From NCBI GenBank assembly GCA_035236585.1, contig CP141126.1, forward strand, positions 11,669,001 through 11,733,000: DNA of 64,000 nucleotides, written 5' to 3'. Under the pieces are notes generated by a model, which ran no database searches, had not been told where the DNA came from, and worked only from the letters and a program-made list of their open reading frames with translations. The position numbers and the translations under genes are program-made. This DNA is from Warburgia ugandensis. Lineage: Eukaryota; Streptophyta; Magnoliopsida; Canellales; Canellaceae. This document shows, one piece after another, positions 45,630 through 56,099 of the stretch (its first letter is position 1; every line of letters begins with the position of its first letter).

Positions 45630-48600
45630 TCACGTATGGACTTTGTGCGTAAGCCCATCCCGACCAATTCTCTGCAACTCTCGAACTTGCTCCGAGGTAA
45701 TGCTTTTGTCATCATATCTGAACTATTATCGTCAGTATGAATCTTCTCAAGCTCTAACGACTTCGAGTCCAAAATATCACGTATCCAATGATACCGAACA
45801 TCAATGTGCTTTGACCTTCCATGAAAAGTAGAATTCTTGCTAAGGTGTATAAAGCACTTTGACCGTCGCAAAATAACGCATACCTCTTCGCATAAAGCCA
45901 AGTTCGTTCACGAGCTTCTTCATCCACAATAACTCTTGCATGCTTCGTCACAAAGAATAAACTCGGCCTACCGTCGTAGATAAGGCAAACACACTTCGTA
46001 GCTTTGATTGCCATGACACGGCTCCCCCAAAAGAAAGTAATCAAGTAGCCCGAAGTAGACTTCCTCGTGTCAATATCACCACCATATCCGAATCGGTGTA
46101 GCCCTCGAGCACGGGCTTGCCGCTGCCAAATCCCAAACACAACTTAGAAGTACCACGTAGATATCTCAATATCCACTTCATCGCATTCCAATGTTCTTTT
46201 CTGGATTTGATAGAAAACGGCTCATCGTACCAACCGCATATGTAATGTCTCGGTCTAGTGCATACCATGGCATACATAAGACTCGCCAACAGCATAAGGA
46301 ACATCTTGCATGTATTCCTTCTCAAAGATCACTTGTTGGAACTTGATTCTTACTAAGCTTAAAATGAGTAGCAAAAGGTGTACTAACCACTTTAGCTTTA
46401 TCCATGTGAAATCGTTGAAGTACCTTTTCTATGTACTTCTCCGAGACAGCCCATAACCTCTTATTCTTCCCGTCACGAATGATAGAAATCCCGAGAATCT
46501 GTCCGCGGATCCTAAGTCTTTCATAGCAAAGACTTTGTTCACCTCCTTCTTTAATCGATCGATCCTTGAAGAGCTTCTTCCAACAATAAGCATATTGTCG
46601 ACATAGAGTAGTAAGATGATGAAATCATCTTCTCGAGAATCTCGCACAAACACACAGTTGATCCGAAGTAGTCTTTCGATAACCCCGTTGGGTCATGAAC
46701 CGCCGAACTTCTGTACCACCTGCCCGGGAGCCTCGCTTTAAGCCATACGTACTCTTCTTCGCCTTGCGTACATACTTCTCTTTGCCTTTAAGCAACAAAC
46801 CCTTACGGCTGCTCCATATATATCTCCTCCTCTAAGTCACCATGGAGGAACGCCGTGTCTTCACATCCATCCGCTCAACCTCCGCATCAAGGTTTGAGGC
46901 CAAACCCAATACAACTCGGATTGAAGACATTTTAACAACGGGAGAAAATATCTCCTCGAAATCAACACCTTTTCTTTGACCAAAGCCTTTCACGACAAGT
47001 CTAGCTTTGTATCGTGGTTGTGAAGTGTCACCTTCGTACTTCACCCCGTATATCCACCGATTCTTCAAAGCTTGTCCCGCCAGTAATCTTACCAGCCTCA
47101 AAAGTGTGGTTGTCTTGTAAGGATTTCATCTCATCCTTCATAGCTGCAATCCACTCGCATTCTCTTCACTTTCAACCGCCTCTGTGTAGCTCTCGTGTTC
47201 TCCCCGTCGTGAGGAGTACGGACTCATCTGATGAATATCGAGTGGAGGGTAGACGATCTCTCGAACTCCGTCTCAATGAAACTGCCGGTTCCTCGCAGGA
47301 ACCTCTGCCGAATATCATCGCCTCGGCCGACGAAACATCCATGTCTTCAGCAGCTTCATGTTCTCCCTCAGCCTGATTATCTTGAACATCAACTGGAGCA
47401 CCACCATGGTCATTGGTGCCATCTACACTTGGCGTATGTGAAACAGGAACTGGATCTAAATCTATCAGAGTATCAGAACTTTGAGTTTCTGATACTTTGG
47501 CTTTGTCGATGTGTTCAATGGTTTGGTCTTCCATAAAGACCACATCACGACTTCTAACCAACTTCTTTGCAACAGGATCATATAGCCTGTAACCAAACTC
47601 ATCCTGCCCATAGCTGATGAAAATGCATTGTTTGGTCTTTTCCATACCATAGCCTGTCAGGAACATCTGCATTCAAGGCAACTATTGGAGATAGGTTAAT
47701 AACATAGGCTGCAGTGTATAGCGCCTCACCCCAGAAGGAACCAGGCAGCTTTGCGAAAGCAAGCATCTGACCCTCTCCATCAATGTCCTGTTCATCCTTT
47801 CTGCTAAACCATTTAGCTGAGGAGTCTTCGGAGGAGTTCTTTGATGTCTGATCCCTTGCTTCTTACAATAAGCATCGAAAGGTCCACAATACTCGCCACC
47901 GTTGTCTATGCGAATGCATTTCAGCTTCTTCCCCGTTTGCCGCTCAACAGACGCTTGAAATTCTTTAAACTTGTCAAGCACCTGATCCTTAGTTTTCAAA
48001 ACATAGACCCAGAGTTTCTTGGAATAATCATCAATAAATGTGACAAAATATAATGCACCACCAAATGTGCGTACCTTCATAGGACCGCATACATCTGAAT
48101 GTACCAATTCAAGCACGCCTGGCTTTACTCGGAAGAATGATGGCTTTTGAAGGAAACTCGTTGTCGTTCCCTAAGAAGACAATGAGCACATTTGCTCACC
48201 TTTGTAGCTTTGAGCCCTGAAAGCAAATTCTTCTTGACTAGACAACCTAGTCCTTTCTCACTCATGTGACTGAGCCGCCTGTGCCACAACTCTGAAGAAC
48301 CAGCAATATCAACTGCGTTCACAGAGTTACTAGGAATCGAAGCTTGCATCACATACAAGCTGGGATGATTTCTTCCCTACGGCAACCACAAGTGCTCCCT
48401 TAGAGAGCTTCCACCGTCCCATCGCAAAGGTACTACAGCATCCATCATCATCAAGCTTTCCTGGGCCGATATTAAGTTCAACCTGGATATCCGTACATGC
48501 CTAACGTCCTTGAGAATCAACCTTGTTCCGTTGTTGGTGTCCAAACAGACGGATCCGATACCAAGAACCTTTCGACAGCCCATCGTTACCCATCTTCAAC

Positions 48601-49568
48601 ACTCCAAAGTCACCAGGGGGTGTACGAGGTGAAAAACTCCTCTTCGAGGTAACATGAAAAGAAGCACCACTGCCAACAACCCATCCAATCTCATTGGAGG
48701 CCAGGTTGATTTCATTTTCATCACTGCACCATGACAAGGCCTGAAGCAGTGGCATTACACGATCATTCCCCTCATCATTTCTTCTCTCCTCGCTGCATTT
48801 TCTCGTTTTGTTCTCGCTTTCCACTCAGTAACAACGCCTTTTAATGTGACCCTTCTTGCCACAATAATTGCATTCCGCATTCTTGTATCCGGGACTTAGA
48901 TTTACTCGCTTCTATTATTCTTCTCTGTCCTTTGATCTTGCTTCTCCCTCGATTTTCTCGAGATCAAAATCTCGAGGCTTACCGTGATGTGGTGACAACT
49001 TGAGCTCGTTGCCTCATTTCTTCATTTAGAACCGCGCTTCTCGCATTCCCATGTCACAACACCACCTGGAGTGCACTAGCTAGAGAAACACGAAAATTTT
49101 CCCATGAGTCGTGCAAAGTATTTAAAAGCCATAAACCCATGATATCATCGTCAAACCTCGACAACATCGGATAGCTTGCTTGAAAGCATCCCAGGTCAAC
49201 TACGTTCAAGTGGCTCTGGAATAGAACTCCTTCCTCAGATTCTCAAGTGCATCGCTTGATTAAGTAGGAATAACTTATTATTCCCGGTTCTCGACACGTA
49301 CAAGGTTTCTAATTTGATCCATAGAGTTCAAAGATGTATTTCATTTTGAATATGATTCAAAACATTATCTTCTACCCATTGTCGAATAAAACCACATACC
49401 GTTTCGTGTTCAAAAGCCCACTCTTCTTCTGACTTATCCTCCGGTTTTGAGTAAAGAAAAAAACAGTAGATGTAATTTCTTCACAAAAAGAAGATCTTTC
49501 ATTTTTCCCTTCCACTTGTGATAGTTAGTACCATTTAAGCAAATCATTTTGCTCATGTTTGCCTCCAT
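45630..49568 (-). pseudogene. Copia gag-pol remnant
   Basis: Order on the minus strand: gag from ATG at 49568 (LNGTNYHKWKGKMKDLLF) with a CCHC zinc knuckle CNYCGKKGHIKRRC at about 48835-48875. Protease 48550-48710, where the active-site D-S-G reads GSGAS (Asp lost). HHCC pre-integrase 48125-48358 (LWHRRLSHMS). Integrase core 47682-48116 (HSDVCGP, RIDNGGEY, LNGLAERMNR). RT 46430-47100, with the YVDD box as YVDN. RNase H/3' end 45611-46325 (DDNSSDMMTKALP). Stops and frameshifts separate nearly every block; not active. Confidence 0.9.
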
Positions 49569-49717
49569 AAGTAAAGAAAGAGTACTTACAGCAATTTCAG
49601 GAGAAAATCTTACAAATATGAGAACACCACTGCGTTTGCCAAGAACTGGTCTATCCCCCTTGAAAACCTGCCAAAAATAGGTCTACTCCAGTCGAATCAC
49701 TGTTGCAACTCGTTACT

Positions 49718-52688
49718 TGTAATATCCTTAATTTTAAAGATAAAAATAGGAAATTATTAAATAAATTAAAATAAAAATTTATGGATGAAATTCTTTCCTG
49801 AAAACATAATAATTAGAAATTGCTCGTCGATACGAATCCAACGCCACCAAGAACGTGAAAAACGGAGCTCAAACGAGGGAGTTATGAGCCGTCAAAGTTG
49901 GAAGGGCAATTTGGTCATTTGGTAGAGACGTATTAGACAGGGGTCCAAATTGATACTGGCACCCCCGTCTTCCACACGTCTCTACCAGTGCCGGAAAAAT
50001 CGCCGGAGAGACGTGGAAAGAGGCGTGTGGGAAGAGTTTCTCTTCCCAAGACTCCAAAACCACTATATCATACGCTCCTGCAGGAGCCAAAACACTCCAC
50101 TTCGAGCGTTTTCCATGAATGCTACGCAAAACCCTAGCCGTAAAAACTTGAATTTTCCGGCGAGTGGAGCCCGGCAACACGAGCAACCCCGACTGTGCAC
50201 AAGGTAAGCCTCAAATCAGGTGTTTTTCTGTATTTATTAATTAGAAAATTAATTAGGGAAAGTATTTAAAAATTAGGAAAAAATCGATTTTTAGGAACTT
50301 TGTGCACGCTACCGTTGGAGCGTGATTTCAATGGATCAAACCTAGTCCGTTTGAAAATCGCACCGTCCAACTAGTGCACAAGAGACCCCAAGAGCATACC
50401 CTTTAAATTTGGGAGTGATCCAACGGTGGATTTCTCTTAGAAAACCCAAAAACCAAGACCTAGGGAGGTTTTTAGAACTTGGGAAAAATCATTTAAAAAC
50501 CATGGTTTTTGGGAAAATTAGTGCAAAAGGAGGGCATAAATGGATTCTAGAGAGAATTGCTGAAGAAAATGGCCCAAAAATCACGCAAAACGGAGCTCGT
50601 AGCTCAGCCGAGGCGACCAGGAATCCGGCCGTCTCTCCCGCGGCCGTCAACGCAGCCGCGCCTCGGTGCTGACGCCATGACGCACTTGGTGACGCGCGAG
50701 GGACGACGTCGCCGTCCGCACGCGTGCGCCGCGGCCGCGCGCGTGTGGGGCACGCGACGGCTTGTCGCGGTGGGACCGGACGCGCGCGTCCCGGCGACCG
50801 TGACGCACGCGCGCGTGCCGTTCGGCGCCCGCGTCTGGCTGCGTGCGTCTTCGTGCGCCAGATACGCCCGGTGTAAACCGGCGGCGAAGGGTGCCGCCGG
50901 TTTAAACCACCTTATGGTGGTCCGGCGAGGCCCATTTTTAGCGTAGTTTCTACTAAAACTTGATTTTTGGGAGCTAGAGGTCCAAATCACGATCAGGAAG
51001 AGGCGTTGTGACCGTATTGACGACGCGGACCTAGTTTTAACTTAAAACTTAGAAATGACCACTTTTTATTTAGAAAAATTTTAAAATAGTGATGTGACAT
51101 GTACAGTGGTGCACTTGAATATACCAATTAAAGGGAGTTATTAGCAAGCTAGTGATCTCACACCGAGGTAGGTGACGACAACTAATGTTTTGCCTTGATT
51201 TTAAACCATGTTTAAACAATGGCATCATGTGTGATTGTGTTTTAAATTGCGATTTTTATTTACCATGGATTTCATGCGACATTGCGTACGTGATGGTTAT
51301 TCCAAATTGAATTCTTTACCGAATAAACCTATTTAAACTGCTTTTACAAGCATGATGTTAATTAGTTATGCTTAATTAGAGATTTATTACTTATTATATA
51401 TATAGAAAATGCATGGATTTACATGGAAATGAGTATGAGGCTTAGTAAATTGGTCCTTTTATAAAGGCTAACCCCGTGATGAGGGGCATGTCTTGGGGAT
51501 TTCAAGCTATAAGTGCTCTTGAGTTTTAGTATATACATATGATTTCCGTGTTTTATATTTGATGACGGGTGCTCTCGCACTGGGCGTCATGCTTTAGGAG
51601 GGATGTGGCCGGGCCACCCACCTTCCGAGATTATGATGTGATGAGTTTGTGATATGATAGACACTGCCCATAGATGGCATTCGGTAGGGGTTTGGTAACA
51701 TGGATAGTCCACACTACCTATTCGAGCCTTTCCATGGGGATGGACGTTAAGTCTCCCGTTATGGGTGTCGACGGAGAGCGGCGGTGGTTGATACCCATGG
51801 AGGGTTGCCATCAAAGATGATGACCCATATTCTTGTTATGTGTGCATGTATGATGAGCATGGTTATAGATGGTATGCCTAGGTGTGACGACACTCAGAGG
51901 TTGACTATGTGTACTCCTGATCAGGGATGTTAGTGCGATGTGGTGGGACCCATTACCTTAGGGTGCCCTTATTCTTGTTGTATGCTCCATGTTATTGATT
52001 CATGTCATGTTTTAACTCAGTGAACTTCATGTTTTAGCATTTGGAATAAATTGGCATTTATTTGAACATGGCATTATGATATCACTATTTCCATAAATGT
52101 TAGACTTTTCATCAATGTCGTTTCATTATTTCTTGCATTTATTACATTAATTGTCTATGTACCTACACAAGCGATAGCTTCGAGGTGCTTTGTTTTGCAA
52201 TGCCTTAGATCTCGAGCGACACCGTGAAAGGAAAAGCTGCTGATAAACCTTGAGAGCCGTAAAGACCATTTTTCTATGTTGTTAGACAAAGATGATGTGA
52301 GTCAATAAACAGGATTATCATTTGGATTTTATTATGGACTGCATACTTTATATTTAGATGTGATTTAGATGTTTGGACATATGTTGGACATTTATATGGG
52401 ATGTTATGATGGATAGACCCTGGGCCATATTATTATTGTCTTTTGAACGTTTATTTGATTTAAAATAAAGGCGCCTATTTATTTGACGTTGATTTATACG
52501 CGGATTATTTATTTATGTTTAAATTACATATACGCCATTTTGAGAAAGGAAAAATTAACACCCGGAGTTTTAAGATAGGTTTAGTAAAATGTTAAATAAA
52601 TCTTTTCTCATGGGATCCCAAAATGCTCTTATTTAAAATGCCATTATTATGAGAAAAAAAAATTGTCTTAAAGACTCGGGGTGTTACA
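49718..52688. mobile_element. Large solo LTR nested in Copia leader
   Basis: 2971 bp, begins TGTAATATCC and ends GGGTGTTACA (mutated inverse ends TG..CA), with perfect 5-bp TSD TTACT at 49713-49717 and 52689-52693. No coding, no PBS/PPT and no second LTR, so it is most likely a solo LTR of a Ty3-type element with long LTRs (inference). It interrupts the Copia leader just upstream of gag. The GC-rich stretch 50590-50900 is dense in CpG; ORFs there (for example 50557-50946 and 50604-50990) are composition artefacts. Confidence 0.88.
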
Positions 52689-52693
52689 TTACT

Positions 52694-53060
52694 ATTGCAA
52701 CTCAGCTACGGTTGCACTCGAACTGTTGCAACCGTCTAAGATCGTTGCAAATACGCCACCGTTTCAACTTAGCTACCGTGGCAAATGCGCTACTATTTGC
52801 ACTCATTACAACTCTATACTTGTTGTAACTCCGTATTTGTTGAAACTCGAATCATGGAACCCGCACACTGCATCAGGCCAACTCGCACCGTAGTAGTCCG
52901 TAGGACAGTAGCCGACAGTAATGATGATGCTTTACTGTAGAACATGATAACGTGATTTTCACTGTAGCAGCAATGATGATTATTGTAGCAACTGTAGCAG
53001 GAATAGTTTTCTTCCTCCTCTCGACCGGCTGAATCAGAAATCCGTCAGCCTTCTGTTTCA
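52694..53060 (-). repeat. Copia leader with degenerate GTTGCAAC-type repeats
   Basis: TTGCAAC, GTTGCAC, GTTGCAAC, TTGCAAATACGC and GTTGTAACTC-like words recur every 15-30 bp from 52694 to 52850, followed by CTGTAGCA words at 52935-53000. Non-coding leader between the 5' LTR and gag. Confidence 0.6.
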
Positions 53061-53072
53061 CGGCAGAACCGA

Positions 53073-53084
53073 GCTCTGATACCA
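53073..53084 (-). other. Copia primer binding site (tRNA-iMet)
   Basis: On the minus strand TGGTATCAGAGC, two bases inside the 5' LTR, complementary to the 3' end of plant initiator tRNA-Met. Confidence 0.92.
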
Positions 53085-53086
53085 CT

Positions 53087-53438
53087 TGTTGGGGATTTTC
53101 GTCCCCGCCCAAGATCATACACACACAAAAAACGCAGAGTTTTAACGTGGTTCGGCCAATAAGCCTACGTCCATGGGAGAGAATGATTTCACTATGAAAC
53201 TGGGGTTTTACAGAGAGGTATACACGGGGGTTTTACAGAGGAATGGGGTTCTTCACTTGCCCTCTTGGTATCCCTATTTATAGGGAATTTTCGGGTCTGA
53301 TTTTCAACCCGTTTTACACAAAGTCACTGGCGGTGGCCGCCGGCGGCGCCCGCCGCTGTTGAAGTCAGCAGTCGGCACCGACTACTGCGCCCGCCACCGT
53401 TGAATACGGCGGCCGCCTGAAATGGGTCTGGACCAACA
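53087..53438 (-). repeat. 5' LTR of Copia element
   Basis: 352 bp, TGTTGG...CCAACA. TATAAATA on the minus strand at 53275-53282. Right flank TAGAG (53439-53443). Confidence 0.95.
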
Positions 53439-53443
53439 TAGAG

Positions 53444-54780
53444 TTCTAACCCTTCATGTAGTGATGATCAGCTTCTGCTGAAGATGACAAGGTATAGAAG
53501 TTTCAAACTACATTAGATTTGAGAAGAACTGTCTCTTGTCCTTTTCTTTTTCCATGTTTGTATCTACTTTTCTGTGTATGTGTGTGCTTGTGCGGGTGGG
53601 TTCGGCAATGGGGGGAATAAAATGCCAATGAAACTCCATAAAGAAAGGAGCTGGCACTCATTAAGCATGAGGTGGTGATAAACTGCCAGATACAGATAAA
53701 CAGACTCAAGAACTCAATTACATCACTGTACTAATGACTAGAGAAGAGGATATAGCACAAGACATACTCTGTACACCCACTCTTACAGGCTCATAGGTCA
53801 AACCCCATGCTCGATTATAAGACACGTCAAACCCTTTTCTGCTTACAAAGAAAGACACTTGTATCCATCGGAAGCAACGTATTTTGGCAGTTTAGTGCAG
53901 TGTTGTTTCAAGAGCTAACCAGGCAATAGAAGCGTAAGTTACTACCAAAGTGAAAAATGAAGCCCATGAATGTCCCAAAGCCTAGCCCCATGGCACCACC
54001 AAATAAGAAGTTACAGAATATCCAGCCATGAGTACATAACAATGAAGAGCTAAAGAAACTCTGAGTGATGTATTCATATATAGCATCAATACAGGGGAAT
54101 ATGTAAGCAGGACGTCACTGGAAATTAGAATTGCATTATCACCACACACCCTCAACACAATCCATCCATCAAGCTCACACTGGCATACTAATCCAGCAAG
54201 GCATTTGAAGCAGAAGAGTAAGGTTGACCACTGCCTCATGAAAACCCAAAAGTCACCTCCTAAAATTTAGAAAATGGATCTTGGAAGACATTTGTAGATG
54301 TTGCCACAATCATTGAGAGCAACCGTAAAGCACCAAACAAGCTCTAGATAACCAAAGGTTAAAAGGTAAGAAAATAACCTCTTACTCAAGGAAAAACTGA
54401 ATTTTTTTCATAGTCATCCAGATCAGGTTTCAACATTTGTTTGGTGTTTTGTACGATGAGAGTTGAAAATGTAAAGATCTGTTAAATAAATATCATGGTC
54501 TGCCTTCAAACTTCTGACTGCATACAAATTGTTCTAACTACCTATTAACTGTTTCCTTCTTTTGAAAAAATAGAACCTAAATCACTAGATTGAACAAAAA
54601 AGATAAGGTGAGAGAGTCATGTAACAACTACTAGATTCTTTGTAATTTATTACTAGATCTGTAAAAATCAACTCATGTTAATACTGTACATCAAGCAAGT
54701 GAAGGCTAGGACAACCATTTACAGAGCATGAAGCTGCAATATGGCCAAAAATAGAAAAAAGAAAAACATCACAGAGTGAC
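53444..54780. other. Remainder of pseudogene intron, nothing recognised
   Basis: AT-rich. Short ORFs on both strands without motifs. No transposon ends identified. Confidence 0.45.
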
Positions 54781-54830
54781 CTTCTTAGTTCGGGGTCTAA
54801 ACCCAAAAACAATAATCCGCAAGTCTTTAC

Positions 54831-55429
54831 CTGCAAAAGAGAGCTATGTTGTAATAACATGAACTAATTCAGTGGTTTATGCAAACACAAGTTCTTATCC
54901 TTAATTTCACATGCTTGGAAAAAAAGAATTCACTTAAGAAATAACAGGAAAAGAAAGAGACTGTTACTAACTATCCTGTGAACCATTTGCATGATTCATT
55001 GGTCCACTGGAAATCAGTAAAGCAAGAAAACTAAGGGATCATGTTCAACCATTCTTTTATTGTTAATATTTTTATTTATTTTTTCTTTCAGAAAGATCAA
55101 CAATGTAGTTTATTGTTTTTGGTGATACCCAAATTTAATTGCTACATTTTCACAATTTGATATGTTTAAGGACTTGTGCCTTCACAATCGATATGTTTAT
55201 GGGCTTGTGCCTGGTAAAAGAAGAAGATGCATCTCGGTTTTCCGTAAAAAAGAAATCATTGACCTATGCATGAGAAGTTGTTAAAAGCAGCAAAAAACGA
55301 GTCGACCAAAGGTCAAACAACTGCACATGTTTCTCCAATGAAGTATCAATCATTTATAACATCCAAACCACAAGTAAATACTGCATACACATATATAGTT
55401 GTATATGTACTAGTTTTTTCTTTTCTTTT
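54831..55429. other. Upstream of the last visible myotubularin exon; no further exon found
   Basis: I searched this by eye for the preceding GRAM-domain exons and found none. They are lost or outside the window. Confidence 0.4.
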
Positions 55430-55545
55430 TTTTAACAGGGAATGGTAGACACACACACACAACCATGAACAGCACAGACCTAAACCCTGGTCAACCAGTT
55501 GAGAGGCTCTTTCTTGTGCCACTGCGCTACATGGAGCATGCATGT
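55430..55545 (-). mobile_element. tRNA-derived SINE with A-rich tail
   Basis: On the minus strand: GTAGCGCAGTGGCACAAG (A box), CCAGGGTTTAGGTCTG (B box), a (GT)n run, then CCATTCCCTGTTAAAAAAAAG. It is unlike Au in body and tail, so a different SINE family. Confidence 0.6.
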
Positions 55546-56099
55546 TCAATTATATGCTTTATGTGTTAATATTTAGCAGCAAAAGTTTTTGGCAGATTTT
55601 TATTCTTTAGAAGCAATTTGTCCACCAGTAACAATGCACTTTGCCATCTCAAAGTCCTACATTTCCCATGTACTCCTCTATATTCATTCAAATACAGTTG
55701 TGCCACCAAAATTTTCTTTTCGTTAAAGATCCCCCACCCCTTTTCCTGAGCCTACATCTCTGTATTCACTGATCATGACACTCTTTTTCATAATTCCCAA
55801 AGTACCTTCCTATGTAGTCGCAGGCGCAAGGGGCGACCTACGCCCAGAGGGACTAGTTGCATGACTAGGTATCAAGATGCAAAATTAAGGATTTTAAATA
55901 TTAAAAAAATCAGAATATATCTAAAAAATTGTAAAAACAAATCCAAAAAATAGAAAAACATAGAAATATAAAGATATAAATAAATACTTGTCAAATGAGT
56001 GAAATGAAATTCTTAAGTAATATATCAACATGTCAACAACAATAACCTATAGTTAAACCAAACAAACAATAACCTATAGTTAAACCAAACAATTAGACA
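55546..56099. other. Flank of the hAT transposase remnant
   Basis: Contains a GC-rich island near 55819-55875 (TAGTCGCAGGCGCAAGGGGC, GACCTACGCCC) in AT-rich DNA, a candidate transposon end, but no partner end was found. Direct repeat ACAATAACCTATAGTTAAACC near 56040 and 56066. Confidence 0.4.

Larger units (their letters stand above)
45244..53438 (-). mobile_element. Ty1/Copia LTR retrotransposon, complete but defective
   Basis: 8195 bp with 5-bp TSD TAGAG at 45239-45243 and 53439-53443, inserted in an intron of the myotubularin pseudogene. Internal order on the minus strand is gag, protease, integrase, RT, RNase H, which defines Copia. 2971 bp of the length is a nested solo LTR (49718-52688), so the Copia itself is about 5.2 kb. 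Coding is broken many times, although the LTRs are nearly identical. Confidence 0.95.
41111..54830 (-). pseudogene. Decayed myotubularin phosphatase gene, split by Copia element
   Basis: Exons (5' to 3'): 54830..54781 (LRIIVFGFRPRTK); 44841..44599 (RAVFDALLR, WDLYTFTCGPSKFN, then an internal deletion, SIEDGSFPVSN); 44440..44367; 44266..44203 (SSQPLVGLMMNTR); 43999..43934 (ADEKLVAALCTQ); 42932..42832 (LYIADARPRK); 42738..~42640 (FFGIDNFHAMR); 42280..42110 (GGWTWGGGNLSSM to SSSVLVHC); 41684..41111 (C-terminal coiled coil, RAIQSLGCKVHF-like, KWPDAGCAQLGSQFVGLK). Matches plant myotubularins (PI3P/PI(3,5)P2 3-phosphatases, Arabidopsis MTM1/MTM2), recalled not searched. Damage: in-frame TGA at 44395, 42679 and 41448; 1-bp insertions near 42211 and 42884; about 2-bp deletion near 41310; lost splice sites at 44598 and 42831. 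The rest of the CX5R loop and about 250 following residues are missing, as is the N-terminal GRAM part. Not functional. Confidence 0.9.

Noticed and set aside
45511-45831. Plus-strand ORF at the Copia LTR
   Set aside because: Spans LTR and antisense of RNase H; no independent support.
50557-50990. Long overlapping ORFs on both strands in GC-rich DNA
   Set aside because: They lie inside the solo LTR, are arginine/alanine-rich on both strands and have no domain; an effect of CpG-rich composition.
55819-55875. GC-rich block as TIR of the hAT transposase element
   Set aside because: No matching inverted copy at the other end and no TSD; left as an unproven candidate.
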